Below are positions 1 to 10,868 of a stretch of DNA of 64,000 nucleotides, piece by piece. The translations under genes and the position numbers were made by a program. Positions within the stretch are counted from its first letter, which is position 1, and each line of letters opens with the position of its first letter. The DNA comes from Clarkia xantiana subsp. parviflora (taxonomy: Eukaryota; Streptophyta; Magnoliopsida; Myrtales; Onagraceae). The stretch is taken from contig JAPTYO010000010.1 of the NCBI GenBank assembly GCA_036873135.1, positions 9,462,634 to 9,526,633 on the forward strand, in the 5' to 3' direction. Below the pieces are notes generated by a model, which was not told the DNA's origin, searched no databases, and saw only the letters and a program-made list of their open reading frames with translations.

Positions 1-46
1 ATCCCGCATCAGTAAATGATGCTTTTAATTTCTCTCACGCTCGTAA

Positions 47-1792
47 ATGGTTATCGTTAATTTAGGAGAACTCCACCACTACTTTGTCCAGGTTGATGCG
101 TTCACAGATGAAGCATTCAAGGGGAACCCAGCCGCTGTGTGTTTTCTGGAGGAAGAGAAGAGCGAGGCGTGGCTTCAATCGGTCGCTAGCGAGTTCAACA
201 TCTCCGAGACCTGTTATTTGACTAGGATTCCCGACGCTGAGGTCAACGGAGTTCCGAGGTTCGGTCTCCGGTGGTTCACCCCTGTCGCCGAGGTTGTCTC
301 CCTCACTTTCCTGAATCTAATTGATTAATTTCCTGATTCTGTTTGCAAACGAATGTGTTTGAACTAAAAAATGTTGAATGAAATTCTGCAATTTAGGGAT
401 CAACACAACATGTTGTGACGATTTATAGGCTCTATGCTTTAAAGCTGCAATTTTTTCACCATTATACTAAATTTATCGACTTTACCCAATTTAGATTACG
501 TTAAAGATGCAAACTTGTGCTCATTACTTTTCCATTTCAGCTGCTTATCAAGATTTTCTATCACTTTGATTTCCCTATAACTAGTAAGCTAATGTTATTT
601 GCTATCTGATGTACCTTGCCATTCAGGTTCCTCTATGTGGTCATGCAACATTAGCAGCTTCGCACGCTCTTTTCACGTCTGTGGTGTCAAACTCGGACCT
701 GATCGAGTTTAGCACCTTGTCGGGAATTCTTACTGCTAAAAGAGTTCCCCAGATAAAGAACTCAGACGCCCAAAATGGTCAAGTTTCAGGATTCCTTATC
801 GAGTTAGATTTTCCAACTATTCCTCTCACGGATTATAATGCAGACCAGATTGATACCATATCAAAAGCACTGAATGGGACTTCGATCATTGACATGAAGA
901 TGACTGCGAATGATGACCTCTTTGTAATGTTCTTATATACGCTTATTGTTTATGTAAAAACAGTGCTAATGAACACATTTCGTGGTTTGTGTAGTTGTGG
1001 TTGATGTTTCAAGTGGTTTGCAGGTTGTTTTACCGTCAGCTAAGGGGATTCAGAGCTTTGAGCCTCAGTTTGATGAAATCCTCAAGTGTCCTGGGAGAGG
1101 TGTTGTAATATCAGCAGTTGGCCCTCCAGAAAGTGGCTTTGATTTTTACAGTCGATTCTTCTGCCCTAAGCTAGGGATCAATGAGGCAAGTAGTTCTGAT
1201 GATCTTCCTGATTTTGCTTACAAAACTTTGGATGAATTCCAAAAGAACATACTAACTATTTTTAAATTTTTTTTTTTGTATATATAATATAGTAAATGGG
1301 ACTTGAGAGCCAATTTGCAAACAACATATTGGATCACTTTTTGCCTCAAATTTGATGTGTTTATTTTTGAAAGAAAATTAAAAGAAATGACAGAAATATC
1401 TTATGTAAAAAAGGGAAAGCATAAAAATGAAAGGAGAATAAGAAATCATCTTAATTAACTTGATTATGTTGGTTGGTGCATTTTGTTCGTTCATCAGGAT
1501 CCAGTTTGTGGTAGTGCACATTGTGCATTGGCAGTGTATTGGAGTGACAAATTAGGGAAAGAAGATTTCGTTGCGAATGCGGTACTACTTTTCAGTTCTA
1601 CCTTTGACAGATTAAACATCTAAAATTCAACGACAAAACAAATGCTAAATGAATACTATGTACGTTGTTTTTTTTATGATGCAGGCTTCTCCTAGAGGAG
1701 GTATAGTGAATGTGCAGTTGGACAGGACGAAGCAGAGAGTGCTGCTGGGAGGCAAAGCTGTTACTGTCATGAAAGGCTCTCTTCTCGTCTAA
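47..1792 (+). CDS. PhzF-family isomerase-like protein, 5 exons, complete
   Basis: Exons 47-292, 627-923, 1024-1185, 1498-1581 and 1685-1792 join in frame to 298 codons, the usual PhzF length of about 300. Family marks seen: the N-terminal VDAFTDEAFKGNPAAVC block, SETCYL around residue 56 with the Glu that acts as catalytic acid/base in PhzF/YddE proteins, PLCGHATLA at the start of exon 2, and DPVCGSAHC in exon 4. The fold is two pseudo-symmetric diaminopimelate-epimerase-like halves. The plant substrate is not known, so no reaction is asserted. No signal peptide is evident, suggesting a cytosolic protein. Introns 1, 2 and 4 are GT-AG. Intron 3 (1186-1497) begins GC after exon-end GAG and only that site keeps the DPVCGSAH junction in frame. 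The start at 47 is the first ATG in frame with the conserved block; a start left of the window cannot be excluded. Confidence 0.93.
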
Positions 1793-2677
1793 GCTATCAT
1801 TGCATTGCAAAAACAGGAACCTGTTTATGTTGAAGATGGTTTGCTGAATGAATGTTGTTTTCTTTGTACTACTGAAACAATCAATTAATGTTGTATTTGT
1901 CTATCCAACCAAATCTTACTTGGAATGTAGAACACTGCTTTTCGGGGATGAGTTTTGAAGGTAAGCTGCCTGCTTGAGCGAATATGGCCGGAAGATTAGA
2001 GAAATTTTGCAGCCATTTGGTCAGCAAGTTCTTCAATATTTGTTTTGTTGTATCAATGTTTACATAATGATTTAACCCCGTTGCTAGATTCTCTTACCAA
2101 TGTTTTGTGTTCATGTCAGTTTTTTTTTTTTTTTAATGAGTTAGGTGATTAAAAGAACAGTACCTATCCCAAAGTTGATTCTTTCATTTTGGATCGTTTC
2201 AAGGGGGTTTCATTGAAGGGACATAATATATGGACTGAAAAAGGAGGGTATGATTCTCTTCTCTGGGTGAACGAAGGGACATACGATCTTGAATATTTCA
2301 TTGTCAACGAAGCTAAAGTTGAAGGCAAGCTCGATACCCTCAGAAAAAAGCTGTAAGATGCCAAAAAGGAAATACAAACTACTCATGGATGCTATTTCCC
2401 GTGTGAATGCTTTAGAATCTGAGCTTATTACTCTAAAAAAGGTTACTTTGATTGTTAATAATAAGTATGCGAGATTCAAGTTTGTAGATTCTCTCTATTC
2501 GACATAATAAGTATGACCAGATGTAAGGTTTTTTTGTTGACCTTCTCTGTTTGTTTTGTTCATTTACATGTCTTGGCGTTGGATGATGCCATATCGTGTA
2601 ACATGCTAAATAGAAGTACTCATAATTAGCATTTATGGAAATATATTTTTTGCCACAAATATATTGTTATATTCATA
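1793..2677. other. Downstream region with unidentified coding remnant
   Basis: This stretch holds the PhzF 3' flank and then, around 2164-2510, interrupted plus-strand reading (for example WTEKGGYDSLLWVNEGTYDL) broken by stops. It looks like a decayed gene fragment, possibly cargo of the Helitron whose 3' end follows. I do not recognise the protein. Confidence 0.35.
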
Positions 2678-2678
2678 T

Positions 2679-2706
2679 CCCGCGCATCGCGGGGAATGCT
2701 CCCTAG
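2679..2706 (+). mobile_element. Helitron 3' terminus
   Basis: A 6-bp stem (CCCGCG 2679-2684, CGCGGG 2688-2693) with a 3-nt loop is followed 9 nt later by CTAG at 2703-2706 and then T. A short GC hairpin just before CTRR, inserted at an A/T site, is the diagnostic Helitron 3' end. The 5' TC end was not located; the element lies to the left, between the PhzF gene and here. Confidence 0.75.
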
Positions 2707-3559
2707 TAGTCTTTAAATTTGCGAATTACAATAATGCTCATAATTATGTAGCATTTTTAATCCACATATGCCTAAAAGATCGGATTTTCGTATCATGTGC
2801 ATAATCGACCTATTCATGCCCTCGTAGGACCTTACGAACAAAAAACAACACGTGTTGGACTCTAGTATATGCATTAGAAAATCCACTTAAATAGATTGAA
2901 AAAAACGACATAAATGAGACAATAAGTTAGTGTTTTAGGACAAACATGTCTAGTGACATATGGCCATTGCATGTCTTCACCATTGTCAAGGTTAAGTTTA
3001 AACATGAAATTAAGGTAATGCTAGTTATAAGTAAGGGTAAACCAGCTGAGTCAATTATTATGTTGATCAAACTCGAGTTCAACTTAAATAAGCTAGACTC
3101 GTCTCGAAGAGTAATTCCGAAAGTGAAATTCTATAGGTCTTAACTCGTCTTGAAATTTGCTCAACTCGATCTGCATATAACTCTTGTAGCGCCAACATAT
3201 ATGAAGACTCAATATATATTATATTAATATATATAGAAAAATTCAATAAATCTCGCGAGCAAGTTGAGTTCGGATATTGGTTTAGACCTAAACTAGTGTT
3301 AAAAAAATTATGGTCTGATTGGCTAGGCTCACCTAGCTATTGTGGAAGATAAAAAAGGATTATGGTTAAATTAATAGCCTTACATTCCTTAATTTGGGGT
3401 TGGCAGGCAGAAACCAAATGAAAGAGGTTTGTTTATCCTAAAATCTGACCACACACCTTTAATTAATGTTTAATTTACACAACTGCACTAATAATGCATT
3501 CGACTTGAATTTCGATCTTAGTAGATTTTGTATTTCAAGTCGAGGAATAAGTAATCAGA

Positions 3560-3610
3560 TTGTGGGTTTGCTATTCCAAGCAATGGACCCCGGTTCGACT
3601 CCCGGCAAAT
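3560..3610 (+). pseudogene. tRNA-Gly(UCC)-like relic
   Basis: TTGCTATTCCAAGCAA resembles an anticodon arm with TCC, and GGTTCGACTCCCGG resembles a T arm, in the spacing of plant tRNA-Gly(UCC). The 5' half is unrecognisable. The 100 bp after it parallel those after the tRNA-Arg relic at 3878-3949. Confidence 0.35.
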
Positions 3611-3877
3611 TAATGCATGCTGGTTTATTGTGTTGTAAATGATGAAATTAGAACTGAATCCAAGTTTTATCATCATCAGTCAAAAAGCAGCATAATTGAT
3701 GGTAAACTACTCAACTCTACTTTGCAGAATACTACATATCAAAGAGGCTCCTAGATATGGGAAAATTCTTGTGCCCCTAGATATGGTATACTGTATAGCT
3801 ATAATTGATGGCGCTGATAAAATGTTGCAGAAGAATCAGTAGACTGGAAACATGTACAACATTCTTTGAAAAAAGTA

Positions 3878-3949
3878 GCATTTGTAGTCCAACGGTTAGG
3901 ATAATTACCTTCTAAGCAATTGATACGGGTTCGACTCCTGACAAACGCA
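3878..3949 (+). pseudogene. tRNA-Arg(UCU) pseudogene
   Basis: The sequence folds as a tRNA: acceptor GCATTTG/CAAACGC, D stem GTCC/GGAT, anticodon arm ATTAC-CTTCTAA-GCAAT with anticodon TCT at 3911-3913, and T arm with loop TTCGACT. Internal A box (GTCCAACGGTTAGGATA) and B box (GGGTTCGACTCC) are intact. Mispairs in the acceptor, anticodon and T stems are mostly G-to-A or C-to-T type, so it is a decayed copy rather than a working gene. It may be the head of a repeated unit, because a similar body follows the tRNA-like tract at 3560-3610. Confidence 0.55.
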
Positions 3950-4459
3950 AGCATGTTTTTTCCTTATTATTATTATACAGAAGTTACTTTTCTGTAAATG
4001 TTGAAACTGAACTCACGTTTTATCATCAGTCAGTAAAAAAAAAACAGAATTGATGATAAAGTCTATTTTGCAAGCTGAGTACCTATAAAATGTTGCAGAA
4101 GAATGAAAAAACAGCAAAAGTCTGATGATAAACTCTATTTTGCAGAGTGCCTAAAATGTTGTAGAAGAATGAGTTGAGTGCAAACATAACATAATCAGTT
4201 ACTCAAGAACAACAAAACATCGTCATTGTTGATAAACACTGCTGCTAAAATAATTAAACTCGACTTCTGCAGAAATAATTGTTGATAAAATTCATTTGCT
4301 ATTACGTGTCAATCATATAATTAATCAATGAATACGTACATTACCACAATGCATTAATCGTGTAAATTAAAAACAACAGAATTGATGATAAACTCTATTT
4401 TATACTGTTTGAACAATATCTAAAATGTATTACAAGGCGTGTCAATTAATTCTACAAAG

Positions 4460-4640
4460 CTAGACTTTGAGAAACAATCCCAATTTCTCGAGTGGTTTTT
4501 GGTTTTGGGCACCATAAAACGCCTCAATGACCCATTCGCTGTCTCCAAACATTTGATCCAATTTGCTCATGGTGTCTTAGTAATATTAGAAATATCGACG
4601 GTTTTGGTCATGCTTTCCATCTTTCTTCTTGAGGATCTAG
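4460..4640 (-). pseudogene. 3' fragment of GTE-tail-like gene
   Basis: Reading leftward, this stretch matches the last roughly 60 codons of the genes at 11605-12243 and 12912-13568 (KMESMTKTVDIS, then FGDSEW, then KPLEKLGLFLKV and stop at 4460-4462). A one-base deletion near 4581-4590 shifts the frame between these parts, and everything upstream is missing. It is the residue of the gene pair in copy 1 of the segmental duplication. Unlike the copy at 11677, the Trp codon before the tail is intact. Confidence 0.75.
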
Positions 4641-5544
4641 ATATTACAAATGACTACTGTTAACAGAAACTGGAAATTAACAAAATTATAAAACTCAAAC
4701 TTGTTATATATGATCAATAAAAACAAGCCCCACTTAAAAGACAATTACAATACTCAAGATAATTGGTGCAATCTGAGTAAGAGAGCCCGGTGTTGCAGGT
4801 TGCGTGACCATAATTAAAGCAGGAACTCCATTCCATTGAAATGAAACAACTAGCTAGAGCCTCTCTGCAAAATAGATTTTTCAGGTGCAAGAAGCCGAAA
4901 TGAAATTTTGTTTGGATCTAGGTACTGTATATAGTAATTGATTAGTGTACACATACATGAAAGAAAATAAAATCACCAGTAGGGGGATCGAACCCTGAGA
5001 CGTCATCTCGAGAACCTTAGCACAAATTCAGACGAGCTGTAATGCAGGTTCAGATTAGGATAAATCAACCTCTTTCTTCATTTGGTTCAAATTAATTAAG
5101 TATAGTATAACCCTTCCTTTTGTTTTCTGCATTAGTAGCTAAGCTAAGCTAGACTGAGCGCATGCATGGTTTCTTTCAAGCAAAGCAGTGGGTGCATGTG
5201 TGTGGTATGGCTGGCTGCCACAAGTAATTTCATACCAACTCCAGTTTGTACCACACCGGGACTGTGAAGAAAGAACAAGTTGTATATATTGTGCTAATGC
5301 TACTCTATTTATCACCGAGCCTAGTAACGTTGGCTTGTAACCCAAGTGGGGGAATTAGATTGATGGGATGTGGGCTCGTACTCATCTAGTTGGGCTTGCT
5401 TGACTCTATACCAATTTGCCCACTCCAAGTTGAGTGTTGGGCCGGGGTGCTCGGGCGAAAGTCTGGGCTTCTCGATCCTTAGAGTGGAGGGTATTGCGCT
5501 AGGCTGGTTTCACACTTAGAGTGGAGGGTATTGCGCTAGGCTGG

Positions 5545-6756
5545 TTTCACAGAGCAGCGATAACCTCCCGCACTTAACAGTGGAAGGGATTACAAGTCGG
5601 TGTCGTGTGAGTCCACAATAGCTAGGTGAGCCTAGCCTATCAAACCATCAAATTTTTTTTTTCTTTTTTATAGTTTACACTGCTTACTACCCCTACAGAA
5701 AGGGGTATGCAAACTTCATGTTAAGGCCTACTATTTCACTTTGAACGTTATTCTTTTATAGTTTACACTAGTTCGACCTTATATATTTTGGCCTTAGAAG
5801 ACCTTAACGGCCGAATTAGTGTATTATAGTTGTCAATCTGGGCTTTGTATGGAAATCTACTCGAATAAAAGTCTTGTTATAAATTTATAATATTATTATT
5901 GTTAATCTAAGCGTGGATTTTCATTTATATATATATTTTTATATTATCGTTAATTAATATTTTTTTTGTTCTTTTTTATAGTTTACACTGCTTACTACCC
6001 CTACAGAAAGGGGTATGCAGGTCGAGCAAACTTCAAGTTAAGGCCTACTATTTCACTCTGAATATTATTCTTTTAGACATCCAGGAGGCTGCTGCTCCCC
6101 CTAACATAACCCACTAGTACTCTTCCTACCATCCTTGCAATCAGTAAAATCACTATTGGGAAGAACACGAAGAGGAGGCTTGCATATGATGGATGAAAAC
6201 GAAGTGCTTAGTCTGTACATGCTTGGTACGTGCATTAGGTGTGCATAGTACGTGCATTAGGTGTGTTTGAGGTGTGTTGCAGTATGTGCAAAGAGTTGAG
6301 CATGGACACGGGTGAGGCATGGTGTTGGCACAGACAAAGCATGGTATGAAGCATGGTCACGGCACGGGGGATACACAACAGAAGCATGGTGCAAATATCA
6401 TAGAGTGTTTATGTAATGTATGTAATGTTTAAGTTGGTTTAGTGTGTTTTGGGATAAGTTTTAGTTGTTGGCAGTCGAACCTTAATTGTAGAGAGAGTTG
6501 CCCACGTTTGTAGGATATTTGAATGTTAGTGTGGGAGTTAACTTGTACTTTAAATTAAGTTACTTGTATTTGAAGTATGTAAGTTAACCAATGAAGTTTT
6601 TTGTTTCCAGTCAATCACTCTCGTTTTTCTCTTGAATGTGCTTTACTTGATTGAATCTTGGATTGGAAAATCGGATTTGATCTCAACAATTACTATCTGA
6701 ATAGGCTACAAGATCTCTGTCACATCCTTGTTTAAACAACAATCCATGATCTTTGG
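5545..6756. repeat. 1.2-kb tandem unit E1
   Basis: The unit starts TTTCACAGAGCAGCG and ends at ATGATCTTTGG, where the next copy begins. Copies: 5545-6756, 6757-7966, 14597-15808 and a partial one at 15809-15920. Leftward reading shows decayed copia RNase H pieces: KDHGLLFKQGCDRDLVAYSD near the right end and DCKDGRKSTSG around 6130-6160. These are separated by about 450 bp of inserted DNA, possibly a solo LTR starting TGTTGAGATC. A 36-bp duplication (TTAGAGTGGAGGGTATTGCG) precedes the first unit in both genomic copies. Confidence 0.7.
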
Positions 6757-7966
6757 TTTCACAGAGCAGCGATAACCTCCCGCACTTAACAGTGGAAGGA
6801 TTACAAGTCGGTGTCGTGTGAGTCCACAATAGCTAGGTGAGCCTAGCCTATCAAACCATCAATTTTTTTTTCTTTTTTATAGTTTACACTGCTTACTACC
6901 CCTACAGAAAGGGGTATGCAAACTTCATGTTAAGGCCTACTATTTCACTTTGAACGTTATTCTTTTATAGTTTACACTAGTTCGACCTTATATATTTTGG
7001 CCTTAGAAGACCTTAACGGCCGAATTAGTGTATTATAGTTGTCAATCTGGGCTTTGTACGGAAATCTACTCGAATAAAAGTCTTGTTATAAATTTATAAT
7101 ATTATTATTGTTAATCTAAGCGTGGATTTTCATTTATATATATATTTATATATTATCGTTAATTAAAATTTTTTTTGTTCTTTTTTATAGTTTACACTGC
7201 TTACTACCCCTACAGAAAGGGGTATGCAGGTCGAGCAAACTTCAAGTTAAGGCCTACTATTTCACTCTGAATATTATTCTTTTAGACATCCAGGAGGCTG
7301 CTGCTCCCCCTAACATAACCCACTAGTACTCTTCCTACCATCCTTGCAATCAGTAAAATCACTGTTGGGAAGAACACGAAGAGGAGGCTTGCATATGATG
7401 GATGAAAACGAAGTGCTTAGTCTGTACATGCTTGGTACGTGCATTAGGTGTGCATAGTACGTGCATTAGGTGTGTTTGAGGTGTGTTGCAGTATGTGCAA
7501 AGAGTTGAGCATGGACACGGGTGAGGCATGGTGTTGGCACAGACAAAGCATGGTATGAAGCATGGTCACGGCACGGGGGATACACAACAGAAGCATGGTG
7601 CAAATATCATAGAGTGTTTATGTAATGTATGTAATGTTTAAGTTGGTTTAGTGTGTTTTGGGATAAGTTTTAGTTGTTGACAGTCGAACCTTAATTGTAG
7701 AGAGAGTTGCCCACGTTTGTAGGATATTTGAATGTTAGTGTGGGAGTTAACTTGTACTTTAAATTAAGTTACTTGTATTTGAAGTATGTAAGTTAACCCA
7801 ATGAAGTTTTTTGTTTCCAGTCAATCACTCTCGTTTTTCTCTTGAATGTGCTTTACTTGATTGAATCTTGGATTGGAAAATCGGATTTGATCTCAACAAT
7901 TACTATCTGAATAGGCTACAAGATCTCTGTCACATCCTTGTTTAAACAACAATCCATGATCTTTGG
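6757..7966. repeat. 1.2-kb tandem unit E2
   Basis: Second copy of the unit at 5545-6756, 1210 bp and nearly identical. Its right end continues without a break into the copia reverse transcriptase fragment at 7967-8226, so this unit preserves the ancestral junction. Confidence 0.7.
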
Positions 7967-8226
7967 TACCTTGCAAGTACTGAGAATTCTCTTGACAGCA
8001 AAGAGATGTTCTGCTGTGGAGTTTTCCATAAAACGAGACACATAACTCACATCAAATTGTACATCAGGCTTAGATGCATTGAGATACATCAGACTACCAG
8101 TCAGTTGCTTTTAAATGGTTCCGTCAAAAGGGCCCCCGAACCCTCTAACTTACTACTGATTTCAACATGAGTCCTCAATGAATTACAATCAAACATCTCA
8201 AATCTCTTTAAAATATCACGACATAG
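7862..8226 (-). pseudogene. Ty1/copia reverse transcriptase to RNase H fragment
   Basis: Leftward translation gives the C-terminal part of copia RT: LKRFEMFDCNS, then KQLTGSLMYLNASKPDV, SRFMEN and AVKRIL, followed after a one-base shift by YLQGTKDHGLLFKQGCD. These match the order of the RT thumb and RNase H connection in plant copia pol. Frameshifts and the loss of everything upstream make it a relic. It abuts copy 2 of the segmental duplication at about 8227. Confidence 0.75.
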
Positions 8227-9112
8227 CCTTTAAATTTGCGAATTACAATAATGCTCATAATTATGTAGTGTTTTTAATCCACATATGCCTGATAGATCGT
8301 ATCATGTGCATAATCGACCTATTCATATTTCATGCCCTCGTAGGACCTTATGAACAAAAAACAACACGTGTTGGATTCTAGTATATACATTAGAAAATCC
8401 ACTTAAATAGATTGAAAAAAAAGGACATAAATGAGACAATAAGTTAGAGTTTTGTTGTTAGCGAATCTTAAATATTATTTAATTAGTGTTTTAGGACAAA
8501 CATGTCTAGTGACATATGGCCATTGCATGTCTTCACCATTGTCAAGGTTAAGTTTAAACATAAAATTAAGGTAATGCTATTTATAAGTAAAGGTAAACGA
8601 GTTGAGTCAATTATTATGTTGATCGAACTCGAGTTCAGCTCAAATAAGCTAGACTCGGCTCGAAGTTTTCTCGAGATCGCGGCTCGAAGAGTAATTCCGA
8701 AAGTGAAATTTTATAGGTCTTAACTCGTCTTGAAATTTGCTTAAGTCGATCTGCATATGACTCTTGTAGCGCCAACATATATGAAGACTCAATATATATT
8801 ATATTAATATATATAGAAAAATTCAATAAATCTCGCGAGCAAGTTCAAGCTAAGTATATTTATACTTGAGCTCAAATCAGAGTTCGGATATTGGTTTAGG
8901 CCTAAACTAGTGTTAAAAAAAATGATGGTCTGATGGGGTAGGCTCACCTAGCTATTGTGGAAGATAAAAAAGGATTATGGTTAAACTAATAGCCTTATTA
9001 TTATTATACAGAAGTTACTTTTTCTGTAAATGTTGAAACTGAACTCACGTTTTATCATCAGTCGGTAAAAAAAAAACAGAATTGATGATAAAGTCTATTT
9101 TGCAAGCTGAGT

Positions 9113-9464
9113 TGTTGGGTTTTTAATTAGAAAATCTGTGTTGACACAGAAATTACTATGTCGACACAGATGGCTATATTGAGAAGAGAAGGAATTATGC
9201 TGGTATAGAGAACTCACGGTATTTAAAGGATGAACAATGGAAAGTATTTACTGCAGCAATATGAAAGGGAAATAGCTTTTTATTCTCCTCTACGTTTTAA
9301 CTGAAAGAAGTACAACTTATATAGGAATAGATGTAAACCCTATAATTTTAAACTGAACCTAAAAAAACTCCTAATAATCTGATAAAATAAACAAACTACC
9401 TAATATCTAGAAGCAAATCAAATCAAGATAAACTTGCAGATTCTATAAGCAAAAAATCCTAACA
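9113..9464 (-). repeat. copia 3' LTR
   Basis: 352 bp, TG...CA ends. Contains CTGTG-TTGACACAG, an imperfect palindrome close to the outer end. Differs from the other LTR by three substitutions. Confidence 0.93.
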
Positions 9465-9499
9465 CTCCTCCTTTGCTTTAGAATCTGCAGACACCTAAA

Positions 9500-10822
9500 T
9501 CAAACTCTTTTTTCAGCATAGTCCTCCATTTTCTTCTTTCTCATTTTCCTGTTTGGTATGCAGACTTTGTATTGAACAGCAGGATCAATCAAGAAACTTT
9601 TACTTCTCATTTTGACCTTCAGAACTTCCTTTTGGCCAGCATCATAAATAACACAACAATTGTCTTCAAATAGAAGTCTGAACTTCCTTTCCACCAACTG
9701 TCCAACACTTAATATGTTTTGACTGATATTAGGAACATAGAGCACATCGGTGATTGTTTTTATACCTGATTTTGTCAAGACTTCAATTGTTCCCTTGCCT
9801 TTTGCAGAAAGATATCTCCCATCGGCAATTCGAATTTTAGACTCGTTTCGAATTATCTCTCTGAATAGACTCTTATTGGATGTCATGTGATTTGTGCACC
9901 CACTGTCAATTAACCAGCTCTCAGAATCATTGTTGATTGAGTTACATGAAGCAACAAATAAATGATCATCCTCATCTTCTTCTGCAACTCGAGCTTCTTC
10001 CTGGATTTGGACTTGGGAGTAGCAGATAATTGCTTCGTGACCCATCTGATTGCACTTGCTGCATTTTGCATCAGGCCTTCTCCAACACTTGTAAGGTGGA
10101 TGACCTTTTTTGCTGCAGTGCTTACACGGTGGGTAATCTTTCTTCAATCGGCCAAAACTATCACCAGTTTGGTGTTTGGCTAGCAATGCTCCTTCTACAG
10201 TGCTTCCTTGCCTCATGAGTCTACGTTGCTCTTGAGCCTGCAAGGCACCTAGTAACTCTGCCAAAGTGATCTTGGATAGATCCTTTGTATTTTCTAAGGT
10301 GGTTATTGAGGCTTCGTACCGTTCAGGCATAGTAACAAGTATTATTTCTACAATGCGATAATCGGTAAAATCTGTGCCAAGTAACCTTACCCGGTTAGCA
10401 ATATTAAGCAGTCTTTCTGAGTAGTCTTTCACTGTCTCAGATTCCTTCATCCTCTGCATCTCGAACTCTCTAATCAAGTTTAGAGCTTGCATCCCGCGAA
10501 TCCTTTCATCACCAGCATACACCTCCTTCAAGTAGTCCCAAATTTCTTTTGCTGTATTGAGCGTCATAATTTTTGTGAACACAGAATTTGACACAGCAGC
10601 AAACAAACAGGCTTTTGCTTTGGATTTTCTGATCCTCCTCTCTTATGGATTTTGATCTGAGCCACGGTGGGATTGTTTGGAAGGTCTGCTACAAGGTAGT
10701 CATCTTCAACAGCTTCCCATAAATCTTGAGCGTCTAGATAGGCCTCCATTCTCACTGCCCACAACGTTTTCTCCATCGAAGACTTGTGGTGCTAGGTGAG
10801 ACAAATTTGATTCTCCTTCCAT
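9500..10822 (-). pseudogene. copia Gag-protease polyprotein, two frameshifts
   Basis: Gag starts at ATG 10822 (HLAPQVFDGEN), shifts frame near 10780 (LWAVRMEAYLDAQDLWEAVE) and again near 10640. It then reads openly to 9500 (SNSVFTKIMTLNTAKEIWDYL onward). The domains are a UBN2-type gag, two CX2CX4HX4C zinc knuckles (CKHCSKKGHPPYKC and CSKCNQMGHEAIIC), the aspartic protease motif LIDSGCTNHMT, and the start of GAG-pre-integrase (LYVPNISQNILSVGQL). After that comes an unrelated basic tail ending EKRV. The long last frame could still give capsid-like protein, but an intact Gag cannot be made. Confidence 0.88.
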
Positions 10823-10868
10823 CTCTCGAAGTCACAGATCCCTCAAGAAAAGGAGCTCTGATACCAGA

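Larger units (their letters stand above)
2707..7966. repeat. Segmental duplication, copy 1
   Basis: Blocks occur here in the same order as at 8228-15920. They are 2707-3394 (matches about 8228-8996), 3966-4640 (matches 8997-9112 plus 11221-11790) and 4871-6868 (matches 13923-15920, nearly identical). Copy 1 keeps 3395-3965, absent from copy 2. It lacks the copia insertion and the inverted gene pair. Copy 2 carries about 40 bp at 8452-8490 missing here between short TTAG repeats, a microhomology-type deletion. Confidence 0.85.

Noticed and set aside
4975..5020. tRNA-like B box (minus strand GGTTCGATCCCCC) in the duplicated block, also at 14035
   Set aside because: No A box at the right distance and no cloverleaf; left as an unexplained tRNA-like tract.
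5139..5345. 68-codon minus frame, identical at 14191-14397
   Set aside because: Identity reflects the recent duplication, not selection; no domain.
10030..10218. Plus-strand frames opposite gag
   Set aside because: Antisense shadows of the zinc-knuckle region.
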